64,000 bases of DNA from Carnegiea gigantea. Lineage: Eukaryota > Streptophyta > Magnoliopsida > Caryophyllales > Cactaceae. The stretch is taken from assembly GCA_029747015.1 (NCBI GenBank), contig JAKOGI010000120.1:1077001-1141000 (forward strand), in the 5' to 3' direction. This document shows, in pieces, positions 23,901-35,900 of the stretch. Numbering within the stretch: position 1 is the stretch's first letter; the number at the start of each line of letters is the position of its first letter. The position numbers and the translations under genes are program-made. The notes beneath the pieces were generated by a model. That model searched no databases, was not told the origin of the DNA, and was given only the letters and a program-made list of their open reading frames with translations.

Positions 23901-26900
23901 ATACTTGACTGGCTTGCTGGGGCTAGCTGGTTCTCTGAGACTGCTTTTAAGACCCAGGATGGCCTATTTGAGTGGATGATTATGCCATTTGGGTTATCCA
24001 ACGTGATGCAGACCAGAGGCTAGAACAAGACCCTCATCTTGGACCAGAGAAGACTTTTGATACAGGCTAGCTTAGGCACGTGCAGGCATGCGTGTGGGAG
24101 CGGGGAATAAAACAGAAAGGTTGTTATGTTTGTTACAAGATCTTGGGCCCAGTGTTGAGGTTAGTTAGAGGAGAGAGAATATCTAGCTGCTCATACCTGT
24201 ATTAATGAGGGTAGGCTTGTACGGATAGGAATGCTTATGAATCAATGAAAATCTAACAATTTCTCTCTCTGTTCATTTTCAGTTCTATCATTCTTCTTGA
24301 TCTTCCTCGAAGTCCCAGGATTCCCTAGAAAATTCATATCATTTGGTATCAGAGCCCTCCTCGGCCTGATTAAAACTTCAGATCTTGAAATTTCATTTCA
24401 TTTTTCTTCATCGATCAATTGGCTAGTTTCACCATTTGATCCAGCCTCCATTCACATACACTGCTATTCATTCTAGTCGATTATTGGTTTGGGATCCCCA
24501 ATAATCCAGCTTACAATCCTAAAGATTTCAGGACCACTTTAAATCCAGGTATCAGACAATAATCAATCAAGCGAGAGCCGCATAATGGAAGAGTTATACA
24601 ATCAAATGCAACTAAGCCTGGAAGAGTTTAAAGAGCAGCAAGAAAGGGTTAACGGTTAGATTAGGGAACTCATTACGGGATTGAGCTGGCAAGTCTTGCA
24701 GATCGCTAACAACTCAGTAAGCACAGGTGAGAACTCACCCAATTATTCTCACCATACCCTTTCTAGGCTTTCTAGAATCGATTTCCCAAAATTTGACGGG
24801 GAAGATGTACAGGGGTGGGTAAACAAATGTGAGCAATTTTTTGTAGTCGATGAAACTGCACCGCAGATGAAAGTTAAAATAGCCTCGATTCATATGAGCA
24901 ATAAGGCCTTATTGTGGCATCAGTCCTTCATGAAAAATAGACAAAATGAGGGATGGCCAGGGTGGGAAGAATATAAGACTGCAGTCCTGGCACGGTTTGG
25001 AATGGGACCCTTTGATGACCCATTGGCTGAATTAATGAAGCTAAGACAGAATGGCACCATTGAACAATATCAGGAGGCGTTTGATTCATTGTTAAATAGA
25101 GTTGAATTGCCAGTACAACATGCAATTAGTTGTTTTTTGAGCGGGCTGAATGATGAAATTCAACATGTTGTGAGGATGTTCAAAGCCCAAACACTACATG
25201 ATGCTTATTGTTTAGCCAAACTACAGGAGGCAAGTCTTGTTTCCATTACCAGAAGAACCAAACCTATTCTGGACAGGCCTCCTTTGTCTATTAAGGGACT
25301 GGGAGCGGCCTTTAAACCTTCCTCACAGTCAGGCATGGGATCCCAAAGGTCTAGCTACAGAGACAACTATCTACCTCCGTCTACTAATAGGAGCAACCCA
25401 GCTTCCAGCATGGGTTCAGTCACTTCAAAGCCAAGGGTTACAGGAAAGGCTTTGAGTCGCCAAGATATTGAGGAAAAAAGGGCTAAGAATCTATATTTTT
25501 TCTGTGATGAAAAATATTTTCCTGGCCATAAATGCAGGGTCCAGGTCTATCGATTGGAGGTGATTGAGGAAGAGGAGGGAACTGTGATTGAGCACGAGGA
25601 GGAAGTAAATGAAGATAATGCTGTTGAGGGTGATGAGGGTGATATGGGGTGGCCAATAGAATTATGGACTGGATTGGACCAATTGCAAGGTATGGGACTT
25701 GTCCCATATCGGTTTTATGGGCAACTGATGAGGGGTTTATAGATCAAATGGGCTCTCTGACCTAATAGGCTAGTCTTTTGAGATGAGTTCTCCTATTTGG
25801 TCTATAACAATTGGTATCAGAGCCAGCTCAGAGTGGTGGCCTGGGGGAGCCAGCCATGACCAACGTGGCCGTGACCAACGAGGATTCGAAGTGGTGGCCT
25901 GGGAAAGCCAGCCGTGACCAACATAGCCGTGACCAACATGGTCGTGACCAACGAGGACGTTGGCCCTTAAGGGGGGTCGAATGTTATGGACTGGACCAAT
26001 TGCAAGGTATGAGACTTGTCCCACATCCGTTGTGTGGGCAACTGATGAGGGGTTTATAGATTAAATGGGCTCTCTCACCTAATAGGTTAGTCTTTTGGGA
26101 TGAGTTCTCCTGTTTAATCTATAACAACTTTGCTATTTAGCCACCATCAAGGCCAATTCTGTGAGGCAATTCAATTAAGTTTGGAGGCTATTTTAGGGAG
26201 GTCCTTGTTTTGGTAGACACCCTAGCATTCCTTCTGGCCAAGCCAAGTCATTTTAAGGCTCAAACAGCAACCTTAGTTCAGTTCAGCTCAAATAAAGAGC
26301 ATCCTGCAATCAGCATGTTTTAGGTTGTTTTGCTTGCTTCTAGTAACTCTTGCATGCCTAAGGAATCCAATCCCTTTTGATCAGTACCCTAACTCATTTA
26401 TCAGCTCATAATCAGCTCCTAAATGATAAAGGTTACTTGATTTTTGCCCTGGGATTAATTATGGCAGCAGCAGGTTAGCAGCAGCAGTTTAAAGGGAGAA
26501 TTTTTACCCCCAACTTAGCGGCTCGTTTTGGCAAGTCTAAGGGCTTGAAAAGGTGTCTAAATATTTATCCAACAAAGCCCTAAAGTTGCAGATTCAGATC
26601 TTTTAGCATCAGCTTTTAACCAGCACCAGAATGCAAGAAATACCCTTTTATCATTTGGATTTCAGTGTGCTGTACTCGCTGGCAGGCCGCTTTAACTCGA
26701 TGTAATCAGCTGCAAATCTCCTCCCAAGGCCATCATTAGTAAGTACCTTGATGCTATTAAGGGTTGCACCTCAGTAATGGAGATAAGCAAAGGGTTTAGG
26801 TGTCAGGAATCCAGCTTGTTGCTGTTTTAAGCTACTTTAGTTCAAATCTGTTTTCTCATTTTGGCTAGAATCAGTTATAGCCGTTGATCCTTTGATTGTA

Positions 26901-29900
26901 ACAGAGTATTTAAGGCTTGTCTCCACTTGTAATACTCTGATTATGATTAATGAAAGACTTCCTTTTGCTGGTTCAAGCAAAGGCCTCTCAAAATCTCTCC
27001 AACTTTAGCCTATTCAGGTGGTGTTGAGAGTGATTCTTTATCTAACTCCTAGTGCATTTAACTTTAAGGGGCTTAGTGGTGAATCCTGTAGTTCTGGTTG
27101 GTGGAAATATTTCCTTTAGGCCAGTTCATATCTTCCATATTGAGTTGCTAGCTTTGTTAACAACTCAGGCTTGCAAGACTCAGCATACATAACAACGCCG
27201 CTACTACTTTTATGAGACTCATAACCCATGTTCTTCAGCCATTTATGGGGAAATTCCTGGTTGTTTATTTAGATGACATCTTGGTGTATAGCAAGTCTAG
27301 AACAAATCATGTTGACCATCTCAGACAACTTTTCTGCATACTTAGAGAAGTTAAGCTCTTTGCTAATCTCAAGAAGTGTGTCTTCCTTCAACCTCAGGTC
27401 CCCTTCTTAGGGTTCATTGTGTCTGCTCAAGGTATTTCTGCGAATCTCGACAAAGTTAAAGCTATTAAGGAGTGGCCTGAACCCAAAACCATCACTGAGG
27501 CTCGGAGTTTTCAGGGTCTTGCCTCCTTTTATAGGAGATTCATTAGGCACTTCAGCTCTATTATGGCACCTATTACAGATTGCTTGAAGAAGGGGCCATT
27601 TCAATTGACTCCTAAGGCATCGTCTGCTTTGAGGGAGATTAAAGAGCGAAATATCGTCTGCCCAGTCCTTAGACACCCTGATTTTATCAAGCTATTTGAG
27701 GTTGCCTGTGATGCCTCTGGGTATGGCATTGGAGGAGTGTTAAGTCAAGAGGGGCACCCTATACCATTTTTTATTGAAAAGCTTAGTGACTCTAGGCGGG
27801 TGAAGTATACCACATTTGAGAAGAGTTATATGTCTTGCTTCAGTCCCTTCGCCATTGGCAGTACTACCTTTTACCTCAAGAGTTTGTTGTATACTCCGAC
27901 CATGAAGCCCTTAAGTATTGGAACTCTCATACTAGTGTCAATCCCAAGCATGCGAGGTGGGTTGAGTTTATTAGTGAGTATTCTTTTATACTTAAGCATA
28001 AGTTTAGGGTTGAGAACAAGATCGCCGATGCCCTTAGTCGTATTGGTTGTCTTCTGCACACAATGAGGGTTGAGGTCCTAGGCTTTGACTCACTGAAGGA
28101 TGCTTACTCTTCTTGTCGTGATTTTGCTCCTGTCTACTCGGAACTTTTGGCTGGTAACCGTTGACCATATGTTGACTTTGTTCTCCATGACGGTTATCTG
28201 TTCCTAGGTTGTCAATTATGTATCCCCCGGACTTCATTGAGAGACTTCTTGGTTTTGGAAATGCATGTAGGGGGGTTAGCCGGTCACTTAGGCAAGGATA
28301 GGACCATTGCACTTGTGGAAGATCGCTTCCATTGGCCTTCCCTTGAGAGGGATGTCTCCCGCATAGTGTCTCAGTGTCGTACATGCCAACTGACTAAGGC
28401 TAGGAAGCATACCACAGGGTTGTACACTTCCTTACCTATCCCTCATGCCCCATGGCGAGACATTAGTATGGACTTTGTACTTGGTCTGCCTAGAACATTT
28501 AGTGCTCATGACTCGATTTTAGTTGTGGTTGGCCAATTTTCCAAGATGACCCATTTTATTGCCTCCAATAAGACTGATGATGCATTCCCTGTTACTAAAT
28601 TAGTCTTTCGCGAGATTGTTAGGTTGCACGGTCTTCTCATCTCCATTGTGTCTGATAGGGATGTAAAGTTCATGAGTTATTTTTGGAAGACATTATGGAA
28701 ACTGTGTGACACAACTCTCAAATTTTTTGCAGCTTTTCACCCCCAAACTGATGGCTAGGCCAAGGTTGTCAATTGAAGCCTTGGCGATTTACTTAGATCT
28801 GTCATAGGGGAGAAATAGGGTACATGGGACTTGACCTTACCACTTGTTGAGTTTGCTTACGACAATGCTGTCAATAGGTGCATAGGGAAGAGTCCTTTCG
28901 AGATTGTCCATGGGTATTCCCCCCACACCCCTACTGACCTTATTCCCCTCCCTTCGGATGCTCGAGTATCCCAACCGGCCTCGACATTTGCCTGAAACAT
29001 ACATGATCTGCATGCTGAGATTCGTCGTAAAATTGCAATGAGTAATGCCACTTATAATCTTTCAGCTGATGTGCGTCGCAGAGACATTTCTTTTGAGGTG
29101 GGTGACTTTGTTATGACTCGTATTTGACCTAAACAATTACCCAAACACTCCCACAAAAAGCTTCACGCTCGTGCCATAGGTCCATACCAGATTGTTCGGA
29201 AGTTGGGATCTAACGCGTATGTGCTTGATTTACCTGACAACTTGGGTATTAGACCTATTTAAATGTGGAAGATCTAAACCTTTACCGAGGTACTTTTGAG
29301 CCTCCTAGTCTTCCTTTTAGTGCTGTTGAAGGTACCCATGTTCCTAAGCTCCCTCCTTTCCCGCAATCCCACACTGATATTGAGGCTGTGCTAGATGATG
29401 AGTTTGTATCGTCCTCTCGTAGTGGCTTCTGTCGCTTCTTTGTGCAATGGTTCAGCCGTCCACAAGCAGATGGCACTTGGGTTATGGAAGATGAGTTCCT
29501 GAGCTGAACCCTACGCTCTTGGAGTGGTATCTTCAAGACAACTCGATGGAGCGGGGGAATATGATGCAAATAGATATCATGGGAAATTCTATTCTAGGAG
29601 AAGCAGGGAATTTAAAAATTAAGGAATTTTTAGGAAGACACTTCTAATTACATCAGGTGATTGGTGTAGATGGGCTATCTAAGGTATTTAGTCTTCTGAC
29701 CCTTCTAATTCTAGCATTAGCAAGCGTAGAAATGAGGTGATCATTTCTCTTAGAATCATGTGGCCATTTCTTTTTTAAAAAAACTTAGTGTAGTACATTA
29801 GCTAATTGTTTTTGTTGCTTGCTTTGATGTGTTTTCTTGTCCTGAGCCACATTTACCATGCAGGATTGGAATGTTCTGATCAGTATGTCTGGCTTTAATG

Positions 29901-32900
29901 TTTTTATAGTATGACTAGTCCTAAATGTATCTAAAATTTTATGATTGCCTCTTTCCTTGCCACACTTGTAATTCTTCAAAAGCCTTTTTACCTCTTAAAA
30001 TCTGCCTGAGCAAAAGGAGCGTCTCAGAAGCAGCTTGTTTACGTGTAGGGGTGAGGTTGCCTGTATCTGGATATCCCCAAAAATGCTTAGGAGGGATCCA
30101 CGGAGGGTGGCCTTGTGGTTGTAGGCCCTCTTGAGCATGAGTGGGTAAGTCTTCGGTCAAGGTCAGTGGGAAACCAGGCAGAACTGGGTGGCTAATCTGT
30201 CAATTCCTTCTTCAGTGATCAAACCCTGGTAGCCCAGATGGGGTCAGCATCTTTGCTTCTGAGCAGTTGGAATTGGAAGATAATCAGGATATTTATCCAA
30301 GTTATCCAAGTCAATATCCCATAGACCCACCTAGATCCCTGCCTTTTTTTTTTTTTTTGGGGGGGGGGGGGGTGTTGGTTCAAATGTGCTCTGCCTTATT
30401 TGGATTGCTGAGAGTCTGAACAGGGTGGACAAAGTATAAAACTGTCCAAAAGTTGCATCAGCGGTAGAGTTCAATTAAACTTATCTGATTTAAGGTACTT
30501 CCTATTTATTAACTGTATAGTTTCAACATTTATCTTGCAGATAAGGCGTGGAAGGAAGCCCGATGGTGTTTGCCTTGTTGTAGGCTCTTGTGCACACGGT
30601 TTTGGGAATATCACCACAAGTGATGTCATCTACAGTACTTCAGCAACCAGGAGAATTGGTCACTCAGATGCGCAATTATTTTGGGAGGTGAAATGGCTTT
30701 GAGAATATCATTTGTGTCAACTGATTATATTTTTCATGGGAAGTTGATGAGTTGGTTTTGCTGAATTTATTCAACAGGCATTTCCTGCTGGTTCTGGTCC
30801 CATGGATCGAACAACCTACATGTTCACATATGTTGATCCTCGGCCTAGATGCCCGACATTGGAAGATCTCTTAGAAGCCTACTGGGAACTGATGCCGGAA
30901 TATCAGGTAAACTGAATTTCTTCTTCTTTCCTTTTAACTTTTTCCAGAAAGACAGTCAACTTCATTCGCATCCTTATGCTGGCATTGTTTTTGGCATTTT
31001 ATGTGCTGGAATCATCTTGGTATGATTTCAAGAAGGGCTGTCTCGGTAGCTGAGATTCCATGCAATATGTCCTGTAACTAAAGGCATGGTTTAGCTTTGG
31101 ATTAGGAGTGTTATGTTCAATTAGATAGTGGCATGCTGACTAGACTTTACTTTCCCTGTTCTGTATCAATTAGAACCCTTCTAAATATTCCTCTTAAGAG
31201 AAGGATTGAGAGGGGGAAAAAAAAAAAAACAATAAACTTAACAACAATGTCCTGCTTAGTTCGGCAAGCTGATATTTTGGGAAGGTCTGTGAAAATACTC
31301 TGACCTTTATTCTAGTGTAGGCTTAGGTGAAAAGCTCCATGTTTGGAAATAACATGGGCCACAAGCTGTTATATTTGACAAAAGATTCAAGGTCACAGAA
31401 AGTCCCGATTCCATACAGTTGAAAGCATTGTAACTTCACGTTGTGCATTTCTTTCAATAGTGGATTGTAGTGGATTAAAGAAAAATGTCTCAATAAACTA
31501 TCCTAGTTTTAATTTCATATTTTTTTGTTTGCGAGTGAAGTAGCAAGTGTTTAGTCTCTTTCAAAGCTAAGGTGATGTTCATGGAAAATGACCACTCTAG
31601 AATACTGTTGTAAAGGAAAGGGTGCCTGGGAAGGGGGTGATGCTGAGCAAAATGTTTCAATACACAACTGAGCACTCTTGTAATAGCCCCATTTTTTGAC
31701 AAATGCATATATTTTTTGGTGTAAATTTTTAGGCAAAATATACAAGTTTTTTGTTGTGTTTAGGTTAATCTTTCAGACTTAACTAAACAAACTTTTATTA
31801 GTTATATAAAAAGTGCAATAGTTGAAAATTTTGGATTATAATGGAAGAAGAATAGGATCATTAATTATTAGAAAATATATTATAGAAAACAGAAAATATC
31901 TGCCGTCTATTAATAATTCCAATTCCAATTTCCTTAGTGGTACAAGGATTAAAAGGGTAGAATGTAGAAATGCTTCTGAAATCTGCTGCTGTGGTTGAGC
32001 TTGGTTTGGTTATACTTCGCAAACGTGTGCTTTTTTTTGGGGGGGGGGGGGGGGGGGGGGGATTGGCCTTTCCTTTTTTTTTCCTTCTGTATTTCTTGGT
32101 TGTGTTAATACATTGAAAATGGAAATGGAACACAGTGAATTGACCTATGGACGTGTCCATACATTGAAAAGGGTCTCTTCCATGGAACAAAGTGAATCCC
32201 AATCTCCTTATTTTGGTTTATATTAGTTCGTTGTTTTTGATGCTGTGGTTGATATTGTAGTCACTGAATTCTCTCAACCTCCTAGCGTATCGCAAACTGA
32301 TTCGTGCGAACCACAATGCGATACTTTAGTGTACCAATTTGCGTCCGGTGAATTCAGCGAATCCATCTCCTATCACAATGGTGTTGCATATTGTCGTGAT
32401 TTATTGGCCAAATTTTGAAGAAAATGGAGGATTTTTGAGGTTGTCATGAGTGAGCTAGCTTTCTATAGAGCAAAACAAGGAGAGCTAGAGGATGACAGAG
32501 AAATAGGGATTAATCTAAAAAATGATGCCCTGTGTTGGGGGGAGAGAGGGGTGGAGAGAGGAGAGAAAACCCTCATAATTAAATCATTTTATGAGTGTCT
32601 ACAATATGTGACATTTTGAATTGGTGGACTAGACAAACTAGTAGCGACCCTCACGTACCGGATTCTCCACCAGGCAATAAATCACGTACCCGAATCTGCC
32701 CCCGTACTAGAGCGTAGCGCGTTCCAGGCAACTATGGTTTATATTAGTTGATAATCATTCTAGAAGGCACTTTTTGCTTGTCCAAACTTGCAAGCACACC
32801 TCATGCTTCTTCTTAAATTCTACCTTCACCCGTAGTTCACTTTGAAGTCCAAGTTTGAAAATTTCTTCCTTCCTTTTTGTTGTGAATTTAGTGAATGATA

Positions 32901-35900
32901 TTTCTCTTTCTTGCTTTATAGGGAGTTTCCCTTGATGACCTCAAGATTGTGAGAGTTATTTTTGGTATATTCCCTACATACCGTGACAGGTACCCTGAAA
33001 GTGCTAATTGTTCTTATGTTTCATCTTTTTGAGTATCTGACATGTTTGAGTGGCTACTCTTTATGTTTAAGATCATAATTCAGGAGACTTAGTAATTCTG
33101 TTGGCTTTTAATTTCATTCTGGAAGAAATTAAGGTGGATTATATGGAGAAAACAAGCTATAGAGTACTTATTACACAAGATCAAATGAGCGTATGAGTTT
33201 TGTTGCTGATTTATATAGCTTTGTTTGTCGGTATGAAGTATGAACCATGAACCAACGATTCAAAATACAGTGTAGATCGCAATCATGGTTTGGGTCATGG
33301 TACAACAAAATCGCTCTAATGCGGCAATCACATCACCTATCGCGGCTGTAGCGGCGCAAAAAGTGTGGTTTGCTCAACATAAAACCTTTCCAACGGCCGT
33401 TTCATCGAGGGATGGCCACATTTTGAATCCACGCTATCAACTCTAGCTTTTTATATTGATAATAGTTCATAACTGCTTCCCTTTATGTATCAAAACTATC
33501 ATTTCAAGCGCCTTGCAGGTGCTGATATTATTGTTAGTTAATGCTGCACTGCCTGGAGAGCTTTATAGTTAATACTATTAATGTGATCAACTAAGGCTGG
33601 AGCACCATTCCAAGCGGTGAAGTTGGTTAGCTACATGTAGCTGGTGTATACCATGTTGCTTGAAAGATGGTGCAGTGTCGTGTGCTCGTATGCTGGTGAA
33701 TACTAGTATACAGTAGTCACTAAATTTTAGTTTTAAAAACATTTATATGTTAAATTCAAACAGTACAAATTTCTGGCATATCTATAAACAAAAGTGGTGT
33801 GTTTGATTTCAATGCGAAATCAGGACAATAGCTGGTGTAATTTAAGAAGTCTCCAACCATAACCCATTTAGGCTATCTCCCCCCCCCCCCCCAAACCCCA
33901 AAAAAAGGCCGTACACTGTGCTGTCATGGTCAAACCCCTTAACAATTTTGCTCCCCTCCCACTCCCCCAACCCCCTTTTTTTCTTTGGCTGAACTTTTGA
34001 AAGTGAAATTTTGAAGACATAATTGCTAATATTCGTGAAGCCTAACACTTCTCATTTTTTCCTTGGCAATGACAATCAATATGACAGTCCTCTGCCAGCA
34101 GGTTTTGACCGTATCCTACAGGTTCTTCACATTGTAACTCTGAACACTTTTATGGATTATAATAGCAAGTGTTGCTAAATTATACTCTGCAGTTTGGTGA
34201 TGCTAGCGGTATTCAATCCCCAGTTTCATTTGGCGGTTTTGGGAGCTTGACAAGGCATCTTGAGCGATTGTCTACTGGTATACTCCCCTCAAATCAGTGC
34301 TTTATTAAAATGCTTTGGTTTTTCAATGCCCCTAGCTGGCCAACAAGGCTCCTGAGCTACCGAACCACACTTGAAAAGTCAGCCCTGAGAAAGTTCAATT
34401 CAATTTGTGAGCCTTCTCACATGGAGATTAAGAAAAGACATGAACCATTAATCTGGTCCATTAAGGTTTGAGCTCATTTGACCTAAAGCTAAGCTGGCTT
34501 ACCAATCTCTGCTGGTTGGGTCAGTCTCACCTAGGAAAGAGGTAGTCAGCCATTGTAAGAGTGCCATGAAAGGACAAGTCAGTATATCAGAAGCTACCTG
34601 TGATGCCATCTCAATCATATATTAGTGTTGTGCTTGAATCAGACTGACTGTTTTCATAAATTGTCATTGGAAGCTCAACTAGCACATTAAACATTGCTTT
34701 CCTACAAGCACCTTAAAATTGACAACTAAGGGGTGAGGGGGGAAAGCATTTTTAATTTTGTTTTTCATCAATCCTGGATGAAAAGCACGCGATCTCATAT
34801 GCATTTGGCATGAAATCAGGAATTTTTGAAGCATGCGAGGGCGGTTTTCTTGATTCGCCTAGCTTATCTTTGCTGAATCCATACTTGGTGAGTGCTAACT
34901 TGTCATTTTAAAGAACCTGAATTTCATGCAGTATTTACTTACTCAGACTATGCATTTGCAGCCCAACTTAAGTGCGTCTTGGTTATTCCAGAGGGCAATG
35001 TCAGCGAAGGAACTGCTTCATGTTCCCCCTTCTTTCATTAATGAATTACTTTACACCAATTTCCGGAGTATGGAGGTAAAAGTCGTATTCTCCTGGAATT
35101 TTGCACCATGCATCCTCGTGCTCCTCCACCCCCCCCCCCCAAACCCCAAAAAAAACCCAAAAAACCAACATTAAAAATAAAGAAAAGGAAAAGGAAAAGG
35201 AAAAGAGAGAAATGAAGCAATAAAACGATTTTGCTTTCTTCACATTCTCCACTTCTGCTATAAAGCATTAAGCAAGCAATGGATTTTAAATCTAGGGCCC
35301 AGACTGAGCAACGTCTCCACAATATAGGGCGAAGCTGTTAAGGTTGTGTACATCTTGTCCCCCCCCCTCCCCCCCAACTCAAAAAAAAGAAACGGTTCTG
35401 GGTTGGATTTTTGGGGTATTGGTTTGATTTGTTATGCTATCTTGATGTTGGGCAATTCCTGCAGAAGCTAGGTGATCCAGTCCTGAGGCCATTTCTTCAG
35501 GTGATTCTCTGTTTTAACGCTCTTACAATATCTTCAATTCGTGTACGTCCTCAAAGTCATTCTCACTATGAGGCTTATCTGCGACAGGATGTTGTTCAAT
35601 TTGGGCCTCTTGTCAAAACATTGGGCCTTGTGATGATTACTAAACCTCAGCTCCTTCCTTTCATATTCAAGCAGGTAAATTATGTGCGATCCTTTTTCCA
35701 TGTACCTGCGGGACCCTTCTGTAGAACATTTAAGATTGTCTAAAATTTTAATCATTTTGATCTTCAAATATTGCCGAATATTCTGCACTTGAATGAGGAA
35801 ATAAATTTAAATGCCACTTAAAGGTAGAATATTGCACTAGTAACTAATTGGGCTGTTATAACTAGGGTTGTGCAGTAACTATCTCTCTGCGAGTCAGCAG

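Larger units (their letters stand above)
24004..27192 (+). mobile_element. Gypsy-2 and derivatives inserted in Gypsy-1 RT
   Basis: Flanked by the 5-bp repeat CAACG (23999-24003 and 27193-27197). Removing the insert restores the RT reading [13 protein letters not shown]. The left part is a Ty3/gypsy element with 5' LTR 24004-24341 (TG...ATCA), primer binding site TTTGGTATCAGAGCCC at 24342, and gag. A TRIM-like unit sits at 25660-26126. The right part (26127-27192) has an LTR-like appearance but does not match the 5' LTR and does not end in CA. The insert is therefore a mosaic that lost pol and its own 3' LTR. Confidence 0.8.
18777..29642 (+). mobile_element. Gypsy-1: Ty3/gypsy chromovirus in intron 8, interrupted by two insertions
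   Basis: 5' LTR 18777-19085, primer binding site TTGTATCAGAGCC at 19089, long GC-rich leader, gag from 20095, protease, RT, RNase H, zinc-binding integrase and a C-terminal chromodomain, then a purine tract (GGAGCGGGGGAA) and the first 80 bp of a 3' LTR (29562-29642). Gag is split by a 1.5-kb insertion (20750-22295), and RT is split within FGLSN...TFMRL by Gypsy-2 (24004-27192). The integrase and chromodomain arrangement is that of plant chromoviruses. Many stops and a missing piece of RT show that it is long dead. It lies in the sense orientation of the host gene. Confidence 0.9.
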
